A DNA stretch of 51,434 nucleotides from Setaria digitata (GCA_003640385.1 RCAB01000440.1:1-51434); one strand, 5' to 3'. Positions 1 through 12,795 are shown, counted from the stretch's first letter. The notes: generated by a model not told the origin, from the letters alone. Translations and numbers: made by a program.

Positions 1-115
1 CAACATGGACACCAACACGGACACCAACACCACACCAATACCGATACCAACACCATACCAATACCGACACGACACCAACACCAAGAGCAACACCGACACC
101 GACAACATTATCGTC
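1..115. repeat. degenerate CACCAA/CACCGA simple repeat
   Basis: The first ~115 bases are an imperfect purine/pyrimidine-skewed repeat built from ACCAAC, ACCGAC and ACCAAT units. It can be read as a Thr/Asn/Asp-rich peptide, but there is no start, splice context or extension beyond the repeat, so I treat it as a microsatellite cut by the window edge. Confidence 0.75.
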
Positions 116-2614
116 ATCAGCATTACATAGGGTGTGAGAGAGCGCAGGCAATATGAAACGGTTCTTTTGCATCTGTTCCTTCCTCTCTTTTCCGTATGAA
201 TAATTTTCTTTTTAGTTTTCCAACAGAAATTCCGAAAGTGGTGCAAACCGTATGTGTATGCAAGTAGCAGGTAGCAAGCAGAGAGTATGGAACATTTGAG
301 TGCAGCTATTATCATTGATTGATAAGCACTACATTACTGATAATTTCTGCACTAAGTGAGGAAAATTTAAATCACTATGCCTTGTAACTTCACCAAGTTA
401 CTTGCCGCAATATTCGAAGATTCGATCTTTTCAGAACTGTTACTGATGATACGATTAACGTTGTGGAAATTAACAGTTTACAGTGTTCTTCCTCACTTTT
501 CCTACTTCTCGTCGTTGATTAGTTTGAGCTTTCAAATAAGAAAAAAGAAAATCTTTAACTTCGATGTTGTGCCGTACCAATCTAAAAACAACATTTATCA
601 AAAGTTAAAATTTATTGATTTAAAATTTCATCTCTTCAATTCTAACATATAGTTCACCAGAAAAATTACTTTTAAAGTATTTTTGTTTTCTAATTATATC
701 TTTTCAAATTTTGTCAGTTTTCTTTCTCGAATTTGGCTTGTAGTCATGTGACAGTATCCTCAGCATACGATTAGAATTATGAAAAATGACTTTTTTTCTT
801 TAAATCGAAGTGAGGAGTAGAAAAAAGGATTTCACGATGAAGAGAAGAAAAAAAATTTTTCGTAAAGAGACGAAAAAAAATTTTTTTTTTTTAACATGGT
901 GAAAAAGAGAGAAAAAGAATTTTTTTGAAGTCAAAGCAATAGGGTGAAGAGACGAAAAAAGAATGTGTAATAATCATATGTGATAAATTTATAAAGACAT
1001 GAAAGAGATTAGTTTTACATGGATCAAAAAGACTTCAGCTTTTATTTTCATAGTTTCATATAATTAGGAGAAGCAGAGAGGAATAGAAAAGGATAATTTA
1101 CAAGGAATGAATGAATAACGCTGTAAACAATAGTTGAAATTAAAAAAAAAGAAAGGAAAATTTGATTGCTTAGTTTTCGGATACTAAATTGATTTGTGGT
1201 GGTATCGTTGTGTTTTCTTCTGTTCATCCAACAAAACGTCCCTGAGAATTTTCTTTTTTTCTGACGTATTTGAAGGAAACTACTACGTAGCGTAATGTAA
1301 TGGACGGAACGAAACGAATAGAACGCTACGCTGCGTCATTATCACAATTACCATTACAATCATTATCATCATCATCACTCACTGTTATCATTATCATTAC
1401 TTTCCATTTACCTATTACCCTTGAACAGGAAGAGAATGTCTTCTTAATGTATGTTTGCCGTCAAAATGACTGACTGCTTTTTCGCACTTTTTTTCGGAAC
1501 ATCACTAATACCACAACAATTTCCCTTTCGCGCTCATTTAGTTTTTATTTGCTGCACTTATATGAACAGACTTCCGGGCTTCACTAAGTAATTTTCATGC
1601 AGCCAATGATGACAACTCCTTCGTATCACCCTACAACGATCTTTTATCACTAATTTTCTCTCATCACTATAGATAGCTGTCCAGATCATCTACATCGGTA
1701 AAAACCATAATTTGGAACTTGATATTCATTAAAATTCATTCATTCTACATTGCACGGAATCTTGCTCCCTACAAACATTTGCAAATGATAATAATTTGCC
1801 GACTCTAGCCTCATTTTATTTTGATTTTAATCTAAATTGGTCAGTTTTATTATAATATCCAGCTTAGCTAATTCCCTAAAAATTCTTGCGTATTAGTCAT
1901 TGTTAAAATGAATGTTTACTTAGGTAAGAAAATCAAGAATTTCTATCCAGTGTTTTAAAGCAGGATAGTTTAATATATAGCATAATACTGTGTAAAAAAA
2001 AATTTTCAAGGAAGTCCCATGGAAAGAAAAGCGAGGTAATTTCAGTACGGAGAAATCTATGCCATGTATCCCACGCTAAGGAAACTTTTTTTTATAAAGA
2101 TATCCTAAAATAACAAGATACTGATAAATTTACAAGTATACTCAATGTAAAATAACATATATTAAAATAAACAAAAACACAACAAAAATACTAGCATAAT
2201 TCTTATGAACAATTTGTAATAACATATTATACCAAGTGACACAAGCAACTGGTAAACCTCGAAAGCATTTCATTTGAAACAGGTCGGAAAAGCACTCCCA
2301 CTCACTATCACTATTAATACAAGTACCAAGCAATTTCAATAAGCTTATGCATTTTCAAAGACAATATAAAAACAAATTTGTGGTGAATTTCAAATCAAAG
2401 GGCTCCATAATAAGTATACGATGGACGGCAGCTCTTTTATTCGACATCAAGAAATTGAAGGAACACAGTCAAAATGAAACGACCGAATGAAACAAGTATG
2501 AATTCTACAAATCCAAATACTGCAGAAATTATAATTTGGGCTTAGCATAAGAAAAGGCAAAAAAAAAACATAGATGTGTCTTACTACATAAGACATTTGA
2601 AGTAACGGGCTATA
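116..2614. other. intergenic, no gene recognised; ATT/ATC microsatellite
   Basis: I see no credible coding exon on either strand. Positions ~1335-1402 hold an interrupted trinucleotide/hexanucleotide run of ATT, ATC and ATT-ACC units. Positions ~840-960 are rich in A and T homopolymers with repeated GAGACGAAAAAA-like units. The short open frames here (for example minus 2339-2142) have no partner exons or family likeness. The right part is the 3' flank of the AIF gene. Confidence 0.6.
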
Positions 2615-5600
2615 TCACTGATATGAGTTCTCTTTTTCGTCTGATCTGCGTTTGTGAAGTTCGAACAATTTTGCAAGCTGAAGGTAAATATTTCTCGATA
2701 TATTTGAGTAAATTCAACACCTATTTCGACATTTTTCTTTAGAGAATGTCTAGTTTTAAATAGTGATTCATGGTTGAAGCTTAAGGGTTAGATTTAATAA
2801 ATGAGACCAACATGTAACTAGAGTTATATTCAGAGCTGAATAAAGCAGTTAAATATGCTAAGCAACGCAATTAAACTGCTTAATACCTTTTTATGCCTAA
2901 ACAGGCTTTACGAATTTAGAAAATCCGCGATAAATGACTTACTTCCTTGAAATTATCATGTTCGCGTCCATCTGCAATAAGCCGTCGTGCAACCTCAATA
3001 CCAGGGCCAGAAACGTTTAGCAACAATACACCCACAATTACCTTGCCATCAAGATAAAAAACAACTCCCCTTTTGGGTTCAACAGCCTATAAATCAGAAG
3101 AGAAAAACAATGGAATTCAAAAGTCCCCATCAATCGAGTTTCTTTATTATAACAGAAAAGTCGGAACTGGACTTATCGGCTTGCCTCATCTTTCGTATCT
3201 TCTGCCAAAACCGATACTGTTCTGAATTCTGAATCAGTTTTACCAACTGCTTCCAGATGGACACTTGGTGCCAAGATAGAATAATACGAAGACTGATGCC
3301 AGTATGGTCTATTCGCTGGAAAAAAATATCGAACATTTGTTGAGCTGCTAATCATTTACACGATATAGAAAGGTTATTAAACGGGTAGATTTATAATTCC
3401 TAACTAAGCAGCAACACAGGAGTGACAGCGATGGGAAGCATTAAAAATAGCAAGAAAATCAAAAGCATACCTCCAGTCATGTTCTCACCAGCGAGACGCC
3501 CAGTNACAACACAGGAGTGACAGCGATGGGAAGCATTAAAAATAACAAGAAAATCAAAAGCATACCTCCAGTCATGTTCTCACCAGCGAGACGCCCAGTT
3601 ATTTGGGCATGTTCCCAGTGCTCCATTCTTCTTCGACCAAGTTTAACATCATAAAAGCTACTTGCATCACCAGCGACCCAAACATTTGACCGAGCACGTA
3701 GTTCAGCATCAACCATATAACCACCATTTACCTTTTATGAAATGGGGTGTTATTTAGAAAGAAATGCTATCAAGTCCCTTTACCTTGCACTATTAAAAAA
3801 TTTATCTTAGTTCTAAAGAAAAAAACTTATCTTAGTTCTAAAGAAAAAAACATACAGGGTCAATTTCTAAGCCACCTGATTTTGCCAAATCCGTATTTGC
3901 ACATATACCTACAGCCACAATAATATGATCGGTATTTATAGTTTCTGTAATAAAATCAGTTTCCCTGATTAATCATAAATCTAATAGTTCCGGCAAATGA
4001 TGACATAACTATATATAGACCAGACTGATAAACATTAATAAAGAACCGATTCATGCTTTTACCAGTTTTCCATTTTGTTTGAACTCGTTGAAATGTACTA
4101 CATGGCCTCCTGTTTTAACACATTCAAAAAATTAAAAAAAAAAATTAAAGTAGTTGGTACCTCCAGAGGCTAATTGCAAGCGTAGTTTACCACTTTCATC
4201 CACCGTTACACGTTTGAGTTCCTTCTCTGGCATAACATTAACACCACTTTTACGTAGTTCACCAGTTACATACTTGCTCAGAAAATGCGGCAGAATCTCA
4301 GAAACATTACCTTTTTCTCGGAATATCTGAAATGAAGAAATAAATCGTTCTAAAAAACAAACATAAACTTAAGGTACTTAAAGAAAACTTATACATATAA
4401 AATGCAGCCATCAAATAGAGAACTCTATGCACGTGGCGCTTTTTTCTCTTCCCCAACTGTAAGTAACAGGATTCCTCATTCGATATCAAAAAAAAAAAAA
4501 TACTTAGCCCGAATCTGCCAGACACAAAGAATCGTTCCTATTAACAAAAATAGATTTGAACAGCAATACCGATAGGAATATTGCAATTCGCAACATTTGT
4601 GATTGTCACAAGCTACAACTCTAGAGCATTTTTATTACACAACAAAACTTGCCTGATATATTTGCAGTCCTTGCTTGCCAAAACGTCGATTCAATGAGTT
4701 TGCTAATTCCGAGCCTAAGAAACTACCACCAATAATTGTTATAGACTTATTTTTTCGTGCAATTTCTTCCAATTTACGAAAATCATCAATCTGCAATCAG
4801 CAAATTTAAATCCATAGTTAATTCTTCTGTAAACGAAGTAGAATGATACAAACCGTTCTGAATAACGTTACTCTCTGCTTCACTTCCTCGCTAGCATTTT
4901 CGATTACTGGCAACGATCTTGGATATCCTCCTGCAATGATTTGGCAGTTACGAAGTATTAATTTTCCTGCAGTGGAAACAAGAACTTAATAACCAGCAAC
5001 TAGCTGTTTTTTTCTGCAATTAGAATTAAGAAATAATTATACCACTGAGTTTTTCTACTACAGCAGATACAGGATGCAAATTTCTACCTGTGGCTATAAG
5101 ACATTTTTGGTATTTCAACGAACGTCCATCATCCAGATATGCTGTTTGTGTTGCCAGATCAAGTTTAACAACTCGATGTCCACTAACTAATGACACGCCA
5201 CCATGTTCGATTGACTCGATTTCAGCTGGTGATACGAAAAATCCTGGTGCTTCGAAATATACATCTCGCTTTTTACCGTTGTAACTTCTATATTCCAGAG
5301 TTTCAGATACCTAAAGAGAGTAGGACTTTTTAATGCATAGGGGAGAAAACTATAACTGCCAGCAATCTGAAAGGAACATAATCGTCCACATCTCTGCATA
5401 AAAAAGCTTATGAATTAACTAACCTCGTCTTCTCCATACCACCATAATTCTTTGGATAGTGGAGGTCGATTGTATGGTAAATGCTGTTCCTCGCCTATCA
5501 TCAGGACCTTCGCATCCGCGTCCCGAGCCCTAATTGCCAAAGCAGCATAATACGATGCTGTCCCAGAACCTATCAGCAAATAGGGTATTTCACTCGGTAG

Positions 5601-5953
5601 TTTATTCGGATCCACTACTACTTTTTTCGCTCCCACCATATCAGTTTTTTCCGGTGCTACAACTTCCTCATTAATTACTGCTTTTTTTCCTGTCACCGGA
5701 GCTATAGAAGAAGCAACAGATTTGTCAACTTCCGCATCTCCCTCAATACCAGCGCTTGTCTTTGTTGGCTCCTAAAACAAGCCTAATTACTCTACGTCTA
5801 GTTCCAAAATTCACTAGTATGCCAAAAATACCAAATGGATCGCGGAGATACGCTTAATGGACAACGTGAAAAATGTGCTAATAGTTGTTAAATGAGGATA
5901 TGTTAAAATACTGTATTATTTCCAGCTCTTCTTCCGTTATTTTCCCATGGATC
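2615..5953 (-). CDS. wah-1: apoptosis-inducing factor, mitochondrial (AIFM1/WAH-1 type), 5' end unresolved
   Basis: FAD- and NAD-binding oxidoreductase of the mitochondrial intermembrane space. The family supports respiratory-chain assembly (in mammals with CHCHD4) and moves to the nucleus in cell death. About ten exons join. The exon at 5770-5425 has the FAD dinucleotide fold ([17 protein letters not shown]) and [12 protein letters not shown]. 5310-5050 continues the FAD domain. 4795-4655 has the NAD fold ([16 protein letters not shown]). 4320-4160 follows. 3965-3855 ends the oxidoreductase core. 3725-3474 has [19 protein letters not shown]. 3330-3185 has PYWHQS, 3086-2943 has [14 protein letters not shown], and 2677-2615 ends at TGA. 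The last four form the AIF C-terminal domain. The exon at ~5953-5910 (Asp-Pro-Trp start) is the furthest 5' piece I can join; initiator Met and presequence were not found. One intron appears to be GC-AG (see findings), and part of the 3725-3474 exon is duplicated around an N. Confidence 0.93.
3412..3599. repeat. 93-bp near-identical direct duplication around a single N
   Basis: Positions 3412-3504 and 3507-3599 match over 93 bases with one visible difference (AATAGCAAG versus AATAACAAG), separated by an N at 3505. The repeated unit covers the end of an AIF exon (Leu-Ala-Gly-Glu-Asn-Met-Thr-Gly), its donor site and the start of the next intron. The right copy belongs to the intact exon; the left copy is a fragment. 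A gap join with unmerged overlapping contig ends explains it best. Confidence 0.9.
3806..3855. repeat. tandem 25-bp duplication in an AIF intron
   Basis: A unit of about 25 bases containing CTTATCTTAGTTCTAAAG followed by an A-run occurs twice in tandem. It lies in the intron between two AIF exons, close to the donor of the upstream exon (GTATGTTTTT on the minus strand), and does not touch coding sequence. Confidence 0.8.
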
Positions 5954-6597
5954 CTACAAATTCGTCGGCTTTACAAGTAAAATTAAGTATGCATAGAATG
6001 TTGTTATTTGATGCATGCCAAATCATGTTATGCTCTTAATGGAGAATATCAATGCAACCACAGTAAACCAAATTTAAATCTTTATCGATAATTATTTTGC
6101 AAATCCTTAGTCCTAAAGCTAGAGACAAAACAGATTGGTGAACAGTACGACGGCAAATTGCGAGCAATATAAATAAAGCGCGCCAACTCTATTCGAAACT
6201 AAACCGGACCTTTTATATGGAAAATTGAGCGAAAATAGTTTATGGATATCATACCGAAATAGGGTGCCGCGACAAGAATTTACTCAACCATAAAATGAAG
6301 AATGAGGATTTAATTAAATTGATACTGAAAAAGAGAGTCAAGTGCGACAGTGAGTCAACCAAAATTTAACAGAAGAATTTTGAGGGTGAACTTCCCAATT
6401 AGAGCAGACTTCGTTGGTTGCACTCAATGTTTAAAGATAGAATATAAAACAAAAATGGAAGAGCAAAAGTACGGCAAAGATTAGAGGAAGATGAATATCA
6501 AGGTTGGAGAAATCATTAGTTACTTGAGGTATCTGACATAACACATTTTAAATGGAATCTATATTCAGAAAAATAAGAAGAAAAAGCAGAAAGCTGA

Positions 6598-7737
6598 CTA
6601 ATTCTTGACCTTTTCGTTATTATCAATGGCAAGTGCCAGTCCAGCAGCTGCAGCACCTGCCAGTACTTTGTCTCCACCGGAACTACCATCATTATTCGAT
6701 GATTCAGCAGACTTTTTGTTTTTATGTCGTTCTCGATACGATTTTACCGGTGCTCGGGCATTATATGGCCAGATGTCTTCAACGAAGAATACCTGAAATC
6801 ATAGTTATTGGAGACATGTAATCTAGATCAGTACTTCACACTACACAATCCTGCTTTATCATTAATTAAGACGTAGTAAAGCTCCAGAAAAACTGTATCA
6901 TTTATGTTTTTTCAGGAAGATCGCGAAAGTTAAATGTTTAAAATAACAGATAAAAAATATTAGAAGATATAAAAAAGTGCAAATAGAAGAAGCTAACCCA
7001 ATAAAAGGTTGTGATAAAAAGTACTATCGAGCCATAGAAATACAAATTGAAAGTAGGCATGAAGTCTTTCTTTGCTTCTTCAAACTTTTTGAAGGGAATC
7101 GGTATATCATCGTAAGTAGTAGGAGGACCAGGATTAATATGATGTAAATCCTCGACTTTCATTTTTGCCTGAAATTACGAAAGTGGACGACTGCAAGTGT
7201 ACGTATTCAATATATATAAGAAAGTTACTGATACCACATAATACATGGCATCAGAGAGTAATTTGCAGACATATGCTGGCTCAACAATTCACAAAGATTG
7301 TTTTTAAAAAGGGTACTAAAAGCATCTAACAGCTATCAAGAAAAGATATACTGTCATTATATCTGTCAGTTATAAAAATTTTCAGTCCGCACCGTACTTT
7401 TGAGAAGAAATACTTCTGTATGAGCAAAACGAAAACAACAACAGCAAAGAAGCATACAAAAATGTAAGCAAGCAATTGCACTGTACTCTTAATACATCGA
7501 ATTGCACTTCTAAGGACTTAGCAAGCGTAACCGACAAGAATAAGAAAATCAAATAAAGCGTAATCATCAACGAACCAATTTCTGCAGTCCTGGAGGTAGC
7601 GTGCTTAACTTATCATCATCTGATGTTGCACTGCTTTTACTACATCCACGTCTCGTAATAATGCGAGAATTATACAGGTATGCAAATCTGTGACGTTGTA
7701 TTTGTGATCCCATCATACAAAGACGATGTAGCGTCAT
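6598..7737 (-). CDS. small single-pass protein, probably mitochondrial inner membrane
   Basis: Three exons: 7737 to ~7606, ~7168 to ~7001 and ~6791 to 6598 (TAG), about 150 residues. The start MTLHRLCMMGSQIQRHRFAY is rich in Arg, His and hydroxyl residues with no acids, like a mitochondrial presequence. A segment Asp-Ile-Pro-Ile-Pro-Phe-Lys-Lys-Phe precedes one hydrophobic helix (YFYGSIVLFITTFYWVFFV), then DIWPYNARAPVKSYRERHK and an Ala/Gly/Ser-rich tail. A short presequence, one helix and a charged Tyr-Arg-Glu-Arg tail recall complex I accessory subunits of the NDUFB group, but I cannot assign it to one. Exon junctions keep frame (TTG|GCA; TGG|GTA). The start follows a TTTAG acceptor by a few bases, which fits trans-splicing. 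Confidence 0.75.
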
Positions 7738-8774
7738 TTCTGACTAAATGACTAAATCCTGAAATGTGATCGCCGGTATAATTGAATGAAAAATCACCAC
7801 ATGACTACTACCACTTTCCCCGTAGCACTCACTTTACCACACATCCATGAGAAGGCAGATGTTGGAAGTGCTCCATGTGTGAGCAGAGTCTTGAGCTGCA
7901 GCTGAATATCCTGAACACCAAATTTCTTCATTAGGATAATCGGTTATTTTCGAAAGCTGAAGCGAACAGCGACTTATTCCCAGATGTAAGCGTACGTTAA
8001 GGGATGCAGACCAGGATCTTAATTAAATATACTAATTCTACCATCTCTTCAACGATTCAGTGTAAGATACTTCGTATATGCATAGGACCACGTATATACT
8101 AGGATTGGAAGTACATAACCATGAACGGATGATTACGAATGACCATACCCATCAATCACAGCATCTGTTCCTCACTATGCTGATGATAATTTTAACTTGA
8201 ATGGACTGATGTATTCCTTTACTGTTCTATGGCAACCATGCTAGCTAGGATTCCTGGAAGATTCTAGCTTATCGATTTACTGGAATCTTGAAGTACTACA
8301 CATTTCTGAATCGTACTTTCACTGAATCTTTCTAGGACTACAGTCTAATTGAAAACATCCCAATCCCATTCACATAATAATGCCCACTACTGGTAAACTA
8401 TTTGAATGAAAAATATCATAGGTTGAGGCCTAGATTTCAACACAGCTCTAAAGTTTACAATAATATCTTTTATGGACAGTAATCACAGACTTTTAGACCT
8501 TATTCTGGAAAATGGACAAATTTTATAAGTAGATGGAGAAACTCAAAAAAAAAAGCAATCCAGGAGACATAATCCAATTGACGACATATAAGACACATGA
8601 TTGATATAAGTGCCGCAGCACGAAGGTGCGACTTGACTTAACTTGTTTGACCCGTAAGGAAAGCAGGAAAGTAAGAAAAAAAATTTATTCCATCAGAAAG
8701 AAAAATACAATTAGCACAGTAACCGAAAAGTAAAAATAATATCGCTTGACGTTATAAAAACAAACTGGGAAGCA
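7738..8774. other. intergenic, no gene seen
   Basis: This ~1 kb lies between the start of the small mitochondrial protein and the stop of the PEBP gene, both on the minus strand. No open frame with splice support or family likeness was found. It should contain the 3' UTR of the PEBP gene and the promoter or trans-splice region of the downstream gene. Confidence 0.6.
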
Positions 8775-10761
8775 TTAACCGTTGAGCTGCTCGTATAATT
8801 TGGGGACATAATTATCATATTGTGCCTAAAATTGATACAATTCTAGCTCCATTTATTAACTCTAAAAATTAACTAGAACATACTCAAAACTGAATTAAAT
8901 ATGAGGAAATTTGAAACTAACTTGATAAAAGTTTCCCGCAACTGGATTCCCCAAGTTGTGTTTCTTTGCAAAACTTTCAACTTTGAAACCTGCACGATTT
9001 TCTCCTGATCTATTGGTAAGGATTCCATGTTCGGTATCGACGATTTTACCAGGCTGCTTATAAACCAAAAACACATAACGATGAAGTCCTATAAAATAGA
9101 AATTGCAACTGTAAAATCAGTTTTCAGGATTCTGAAAAGCGCTCGATCAACAAATTTATCATCAGAACTGTTCCAACATATCTGTCACGGAAAGGATTTT
9201 TCTTCAGGGAAAAAAAAAAATGCATTCTTGCAAAGATGTGACACTTATTACTTACCTGTACCTTTTGGTGGACCTGATCCAATATAATCGGAAAGGACAT
9301 CGCCTTTATTAACGTTTCGTCCAGGAATATTGGTTACCAACCTGCGAGAACAGATTTATGGACTGTTATATTTATGCAATGTCCGAGAAATTTCTTTTGC
9401 TACTCCGAAATTTCCATCCAAAATTTAACATACAAGTTGTAGGGAATAATCAAAACTGTAAGTGATTACCAGTGGTGCCATTCTCTGAACTTGGGGTTTT
9501 TTCGCGATGGCGCATCAGGATCTGAAATTTTTGGCCCATTTACGATATTAATTAGTAATGATCACACTTAAAAGCAGTACAGTAGCTTTAGTTTTTGATA
9601 CCAGTCATGACGAGTGTGTACAAGCTCCCATCCTCAGCATCCCAGTTCACGTTTGGTCGATCTTTCACTTGTGTTGGTGTAAGTTCATTGCCCAAATTCA
9701 CCTAAATTTCTCAACTATCATTTTTCAAAAGACAGTCATACACCTCATAGAAATAATTCCTTTTTTTTAAGCCTGAATGTTTGTGGAGTTCCACCTAAAC
9801 CAATCGTCAAAGAAATGATAAAACTTTGACACTTCAAATCAATTTTTGTGTGAGTAAAGTGGACAATTATCTTAATGTAATCTAATGTAGTCTAGCGTAT
9901 TGCAAACAGATTCAGCAACTTGTTTAAAATACACAATTTTTATTCTAAATAATATATATCTTTTGACGTATGAATAAGTACTTACTTGAGCGCCACTGTA
10001 ATTGACATCGATGAGTTTGTTAGGGGCTTTCGACACAACGTCCGGAAGAACCTCATGCTTTATGAATGCTTCCTCCACTGACATTTTCGAACCGTTTCCT
10101 CTGCAATTAATACTACAATACACAAACACTTCTTTTAAACTAATCAGATAGTCAATTCAATGTGAACAAAATGCCTTCAAAAGGAATTCCTTCCTTTTAT
10201 CAGTTACCATTGTCAGTTCAGAACAGTAGATCCCCAGAGTCTGTTGTCTCAGATAAAACTTCCCCACAGCAAAAGTACTTAGAACCAATAGTTACAGCAA
10301 AAACAAGCAGCAAAAAATAAAATGAAAGGCAAAGCAAATGATTATCAACATCTCTCCCGACTCTTCGATCATTTTCTGTGTTCCAAGACTATTCAGATTA
10401 TTCGGTTATATTTTTTTTTTTGATGCTAGAATTGTTCAGACTATTCATTCATCTTCTGCAGTGTCCAGTACTCGGACTACACAGGTCACCTCTTACACCT
10501 ATCTAACGGATCTTGAAAATATATCACTCAGCTGGGATTACCGTTATTAATATGCGGTAACTGTTAGCAACTGTCAATTAAGAAAGCAAATTAAATTGAG
10601 AATTCAAAAAGCAAAGCATCTATAACTTAAATATAGCATCTTGAACAAGACAACAGTGTGCAATGATGATCGATTTAACACGTGTAAACTCACTTGTATT
10701 CAGCGGATACTTTTCCACAAAAACACAGTGCTACAACGATTGTTACTAAGAAATATTGCAT
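8775..10761 (-). CDS. secreted phosphatidylethanolamine-binding protein, Ov-16 type
   Basis: PEBP/RKIP-fold protein. Ov-16, the filarial member, is a secreted or surface antigen of Onchocerca used in serology. Exon 1 (10761-~10694) encodes a signal peptide, [20 protein letters not shown], with likely cleavage after Val-Ser-Ala. Exon 2 (~10103-~9986) gives [16 protein letters not shown]. Exon 3 (~9694-9600) gives [20 protein letters not shown]. Exon 4 (~9528-9473) carries the ligand motif Asp-Pro-Asp-Ala-Pro-Ser-Arg. Exon 5 (~9340-9257) ends in GSGPPKGTG. Exon 6 (~9057-~8933) has [13 protein letters not shown] and the [10 protein letters not shown] loop. The last exon (~8825-8775) ends [14 protein letters not shown] and a stop. 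All hallmark PEBP pocket motifs are intact and the length is normal. It is an Ov-16 homologue; orthologue versus paralogue cannot be settled here. Confidence 0.94.
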
Positions 10762-11614
10762 TATTGTACACACTATTGCCAGAGAAGTAGGCAACCAGTC
10801 CTGAACAAAAACAGAGCTAACAGACAAATCAATCACACTTGAAGATACATCATGATTCTCTTCTTCAATTACTTCAACGGTCAACTAAGTACGCCAAGTA
10901 TCATTCAGTTTAACAAATATTTCACTGTTCATCAGAAACTTCAAACATTATCAGTAACATAATGCGTAACACTGATTACTTCACAGCAACACTTATTACA
11001 TTTACTCCATTAACAAATTCTCAATTAGCGAATTACGAAATTTGGATAAAAAAAAAAAAAAAATGCAGGAAGTCGGTCCCACTATGCAATTCTTTTTTCT
11101 TTTTTTTTTTTAATATTTTGACGAAGAAGAGCAGACTCAACAATCTAATACTACAATAGGATAGGATATTTATATAACCAAATAAATGAGCCTAAACAAA
11201 TTACGACTCGGTAACCATTTCTAAGTTCTTTACATGATTCGACGGAAATCACTAGACCCTACGTTTGAAAGATATTAACAAATTTCAGACTATCTTTTAC
11301 TAGAATGACCTAAATTACTTGTTTCTACACTTATAACCTGTTAATTATTCCAAGTAATACCATATTACCTCGCCTTACTGTTCCCCTTATTCGGATTGAA
11401 CACTCATTCTGGACAAACTATTACATCTCATATTTAGCTCATCATTTCATAAAAGATAAAAAGAAATAACCACTGTAATCAGCATTTCATTCACTAACCA
11501 ACCACTTCACTGCCGAACTGATGTATAGTATATGAAAGGAGAAATATTGATTTCTCCTTTCAGAGCAAAACAAAAACACTCCAACAATGTGACACTATAT
11601 CATCCCGAACTCAT
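10762..11614. other. intergenic upstream of the PEBP gene
   Basis: AT-rich, with homopolymer A and T runs near 11045-11110. No supported coding exon. A hairpin-like repeat TGAAAGGAGAAAT / ATTTCTCCTTTCA occurs near 11532-11563. The segment should hold the promoter or trans-splice signals of the PEBP gene. Confidence 0.5.
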
Positions 11615-12206
11615 TTAATTATTTAATTTCCATGCTGATACATTATTATCATAGAATGCAAGGACGACTAAAATCGCTACCAAAACACCGGAACTTTGCA
11701 TCTAAACTAAACAAATGAATTTTAAATAAGGTAAGTATATTTGAGTAAAGCATTAAATAAAAGTTTAAGTTTAGCAGCAAACCGTTAGCTTAGGCTAACA
11801 CGACATATAGTCGATAAAAGCTTATAATAAAAGACAAAGATATTAGCTATGGCTAACAACAAGATAGTTACCAAGTAATGCATTCTACAGGTGACTTACA
11901 GCTTCTAGAAAACATTCTGGCATTCTATCTCGGAAAAGATAAATGATTCACTTATGCAAAATCAACGAAAAGTGAAAGAAAAAAAACTAGAAACAGTGAA
12001 TAATTCATCAATTTTAGTAGGAAAATAATTACTGAACAATAAGTATCATCTATTTTCCATCCAATATAAACTGTTTGAAAAATGTACCTCAATGAACCGA
12101 ATCTTTGTTGAATTAAAAATGTAGCAATACTCGACGACGGACAAAATGATGAAGGAGTAATGAAAGATAAGCGTCCAACAGAGATAACTGCTCGTGAAAA
12201 TACCAT
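11615..12206 (-). CDS. candidate 76-residue presequence-plus-helix protein (three exons)
   Basis: Tentative model. Exon 1 (12206-12088) encodes MVFSRAVISVGRLSFITPSS, then more Ser, Phe and Arg with no acidic residue, like a mitochondrial targeting peptide, and ends at AG|GTACAT. A 25-nt exon (11924-11900, before GTAAGTCACC) keeps the frame and adds RMPECFLEA. Exon 3 (11701-11615, after GTTTAG) adds MQSSGVLVAILVVLAFYDNN and a stop. Frame arithmetic closes: 119+25+87 nt is 77 codons. Size and shape resemble small respiratory-chain subunits, but I recognise no family. The micro-exon acceptor (GATAG) is weak. Exon 3 alone could instead be an unrelated signal-peptide exon. Confidence 0.3.
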
Positions 12207-12795
12207 CACAGTAAGTCACCTGCTAACAATTTAATGATAAAATAGAGAAAGTGTGATGTTCTAGTATTTAAAATCGATCAAGCAGAATGCAGAAAAATAA
12301 ACAGACAAAAACAACAAAGATCATGAAACATGTTTGGCGCACAATGCTGATGAACGCAGTACAGTCATTTTCGTTAAGCCACCAAGCTATATTGATTTAA
12401 AAAAAAAAAAAAAAGAAACTCTTCGGATAATTTGATCACACCAGTCATTTCCGGAGCAAAATCAGAAGCTGAGAAGTTGCTCTGAAACGGATCTCATTTG
12501 GTCAACCTCTTTTGTCGGACATTACTCCTACGTGTCAGAATTGAAACTTCGAATTAAATCATAATGAAGTATTCAGTCGAATAAATTTCACTATCAAACA
12601 AATAAGAATATTAATGCAAATAATGCATAATGCATGCCCAGTGTAATAATGAGTTTATCGAAACAACAGAAAAATCATTACTACAATGTTCAATACATAT
12701 CTTGTGTGGATAAATTCTCTGTTTGTCTTTGCCCGTGCATGACATGTTTCCCGGAATTCAAGAAAATAAGAAATCTGTTTCTTCGATATAACAAC

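Noticed and set aside
2142..2339. Minus-strand frame as an extra 3' exon of AIF or a small gene
   Set aside because: AIF already ends at 2615 with a family-typical tail, and this frame resembles nothing.
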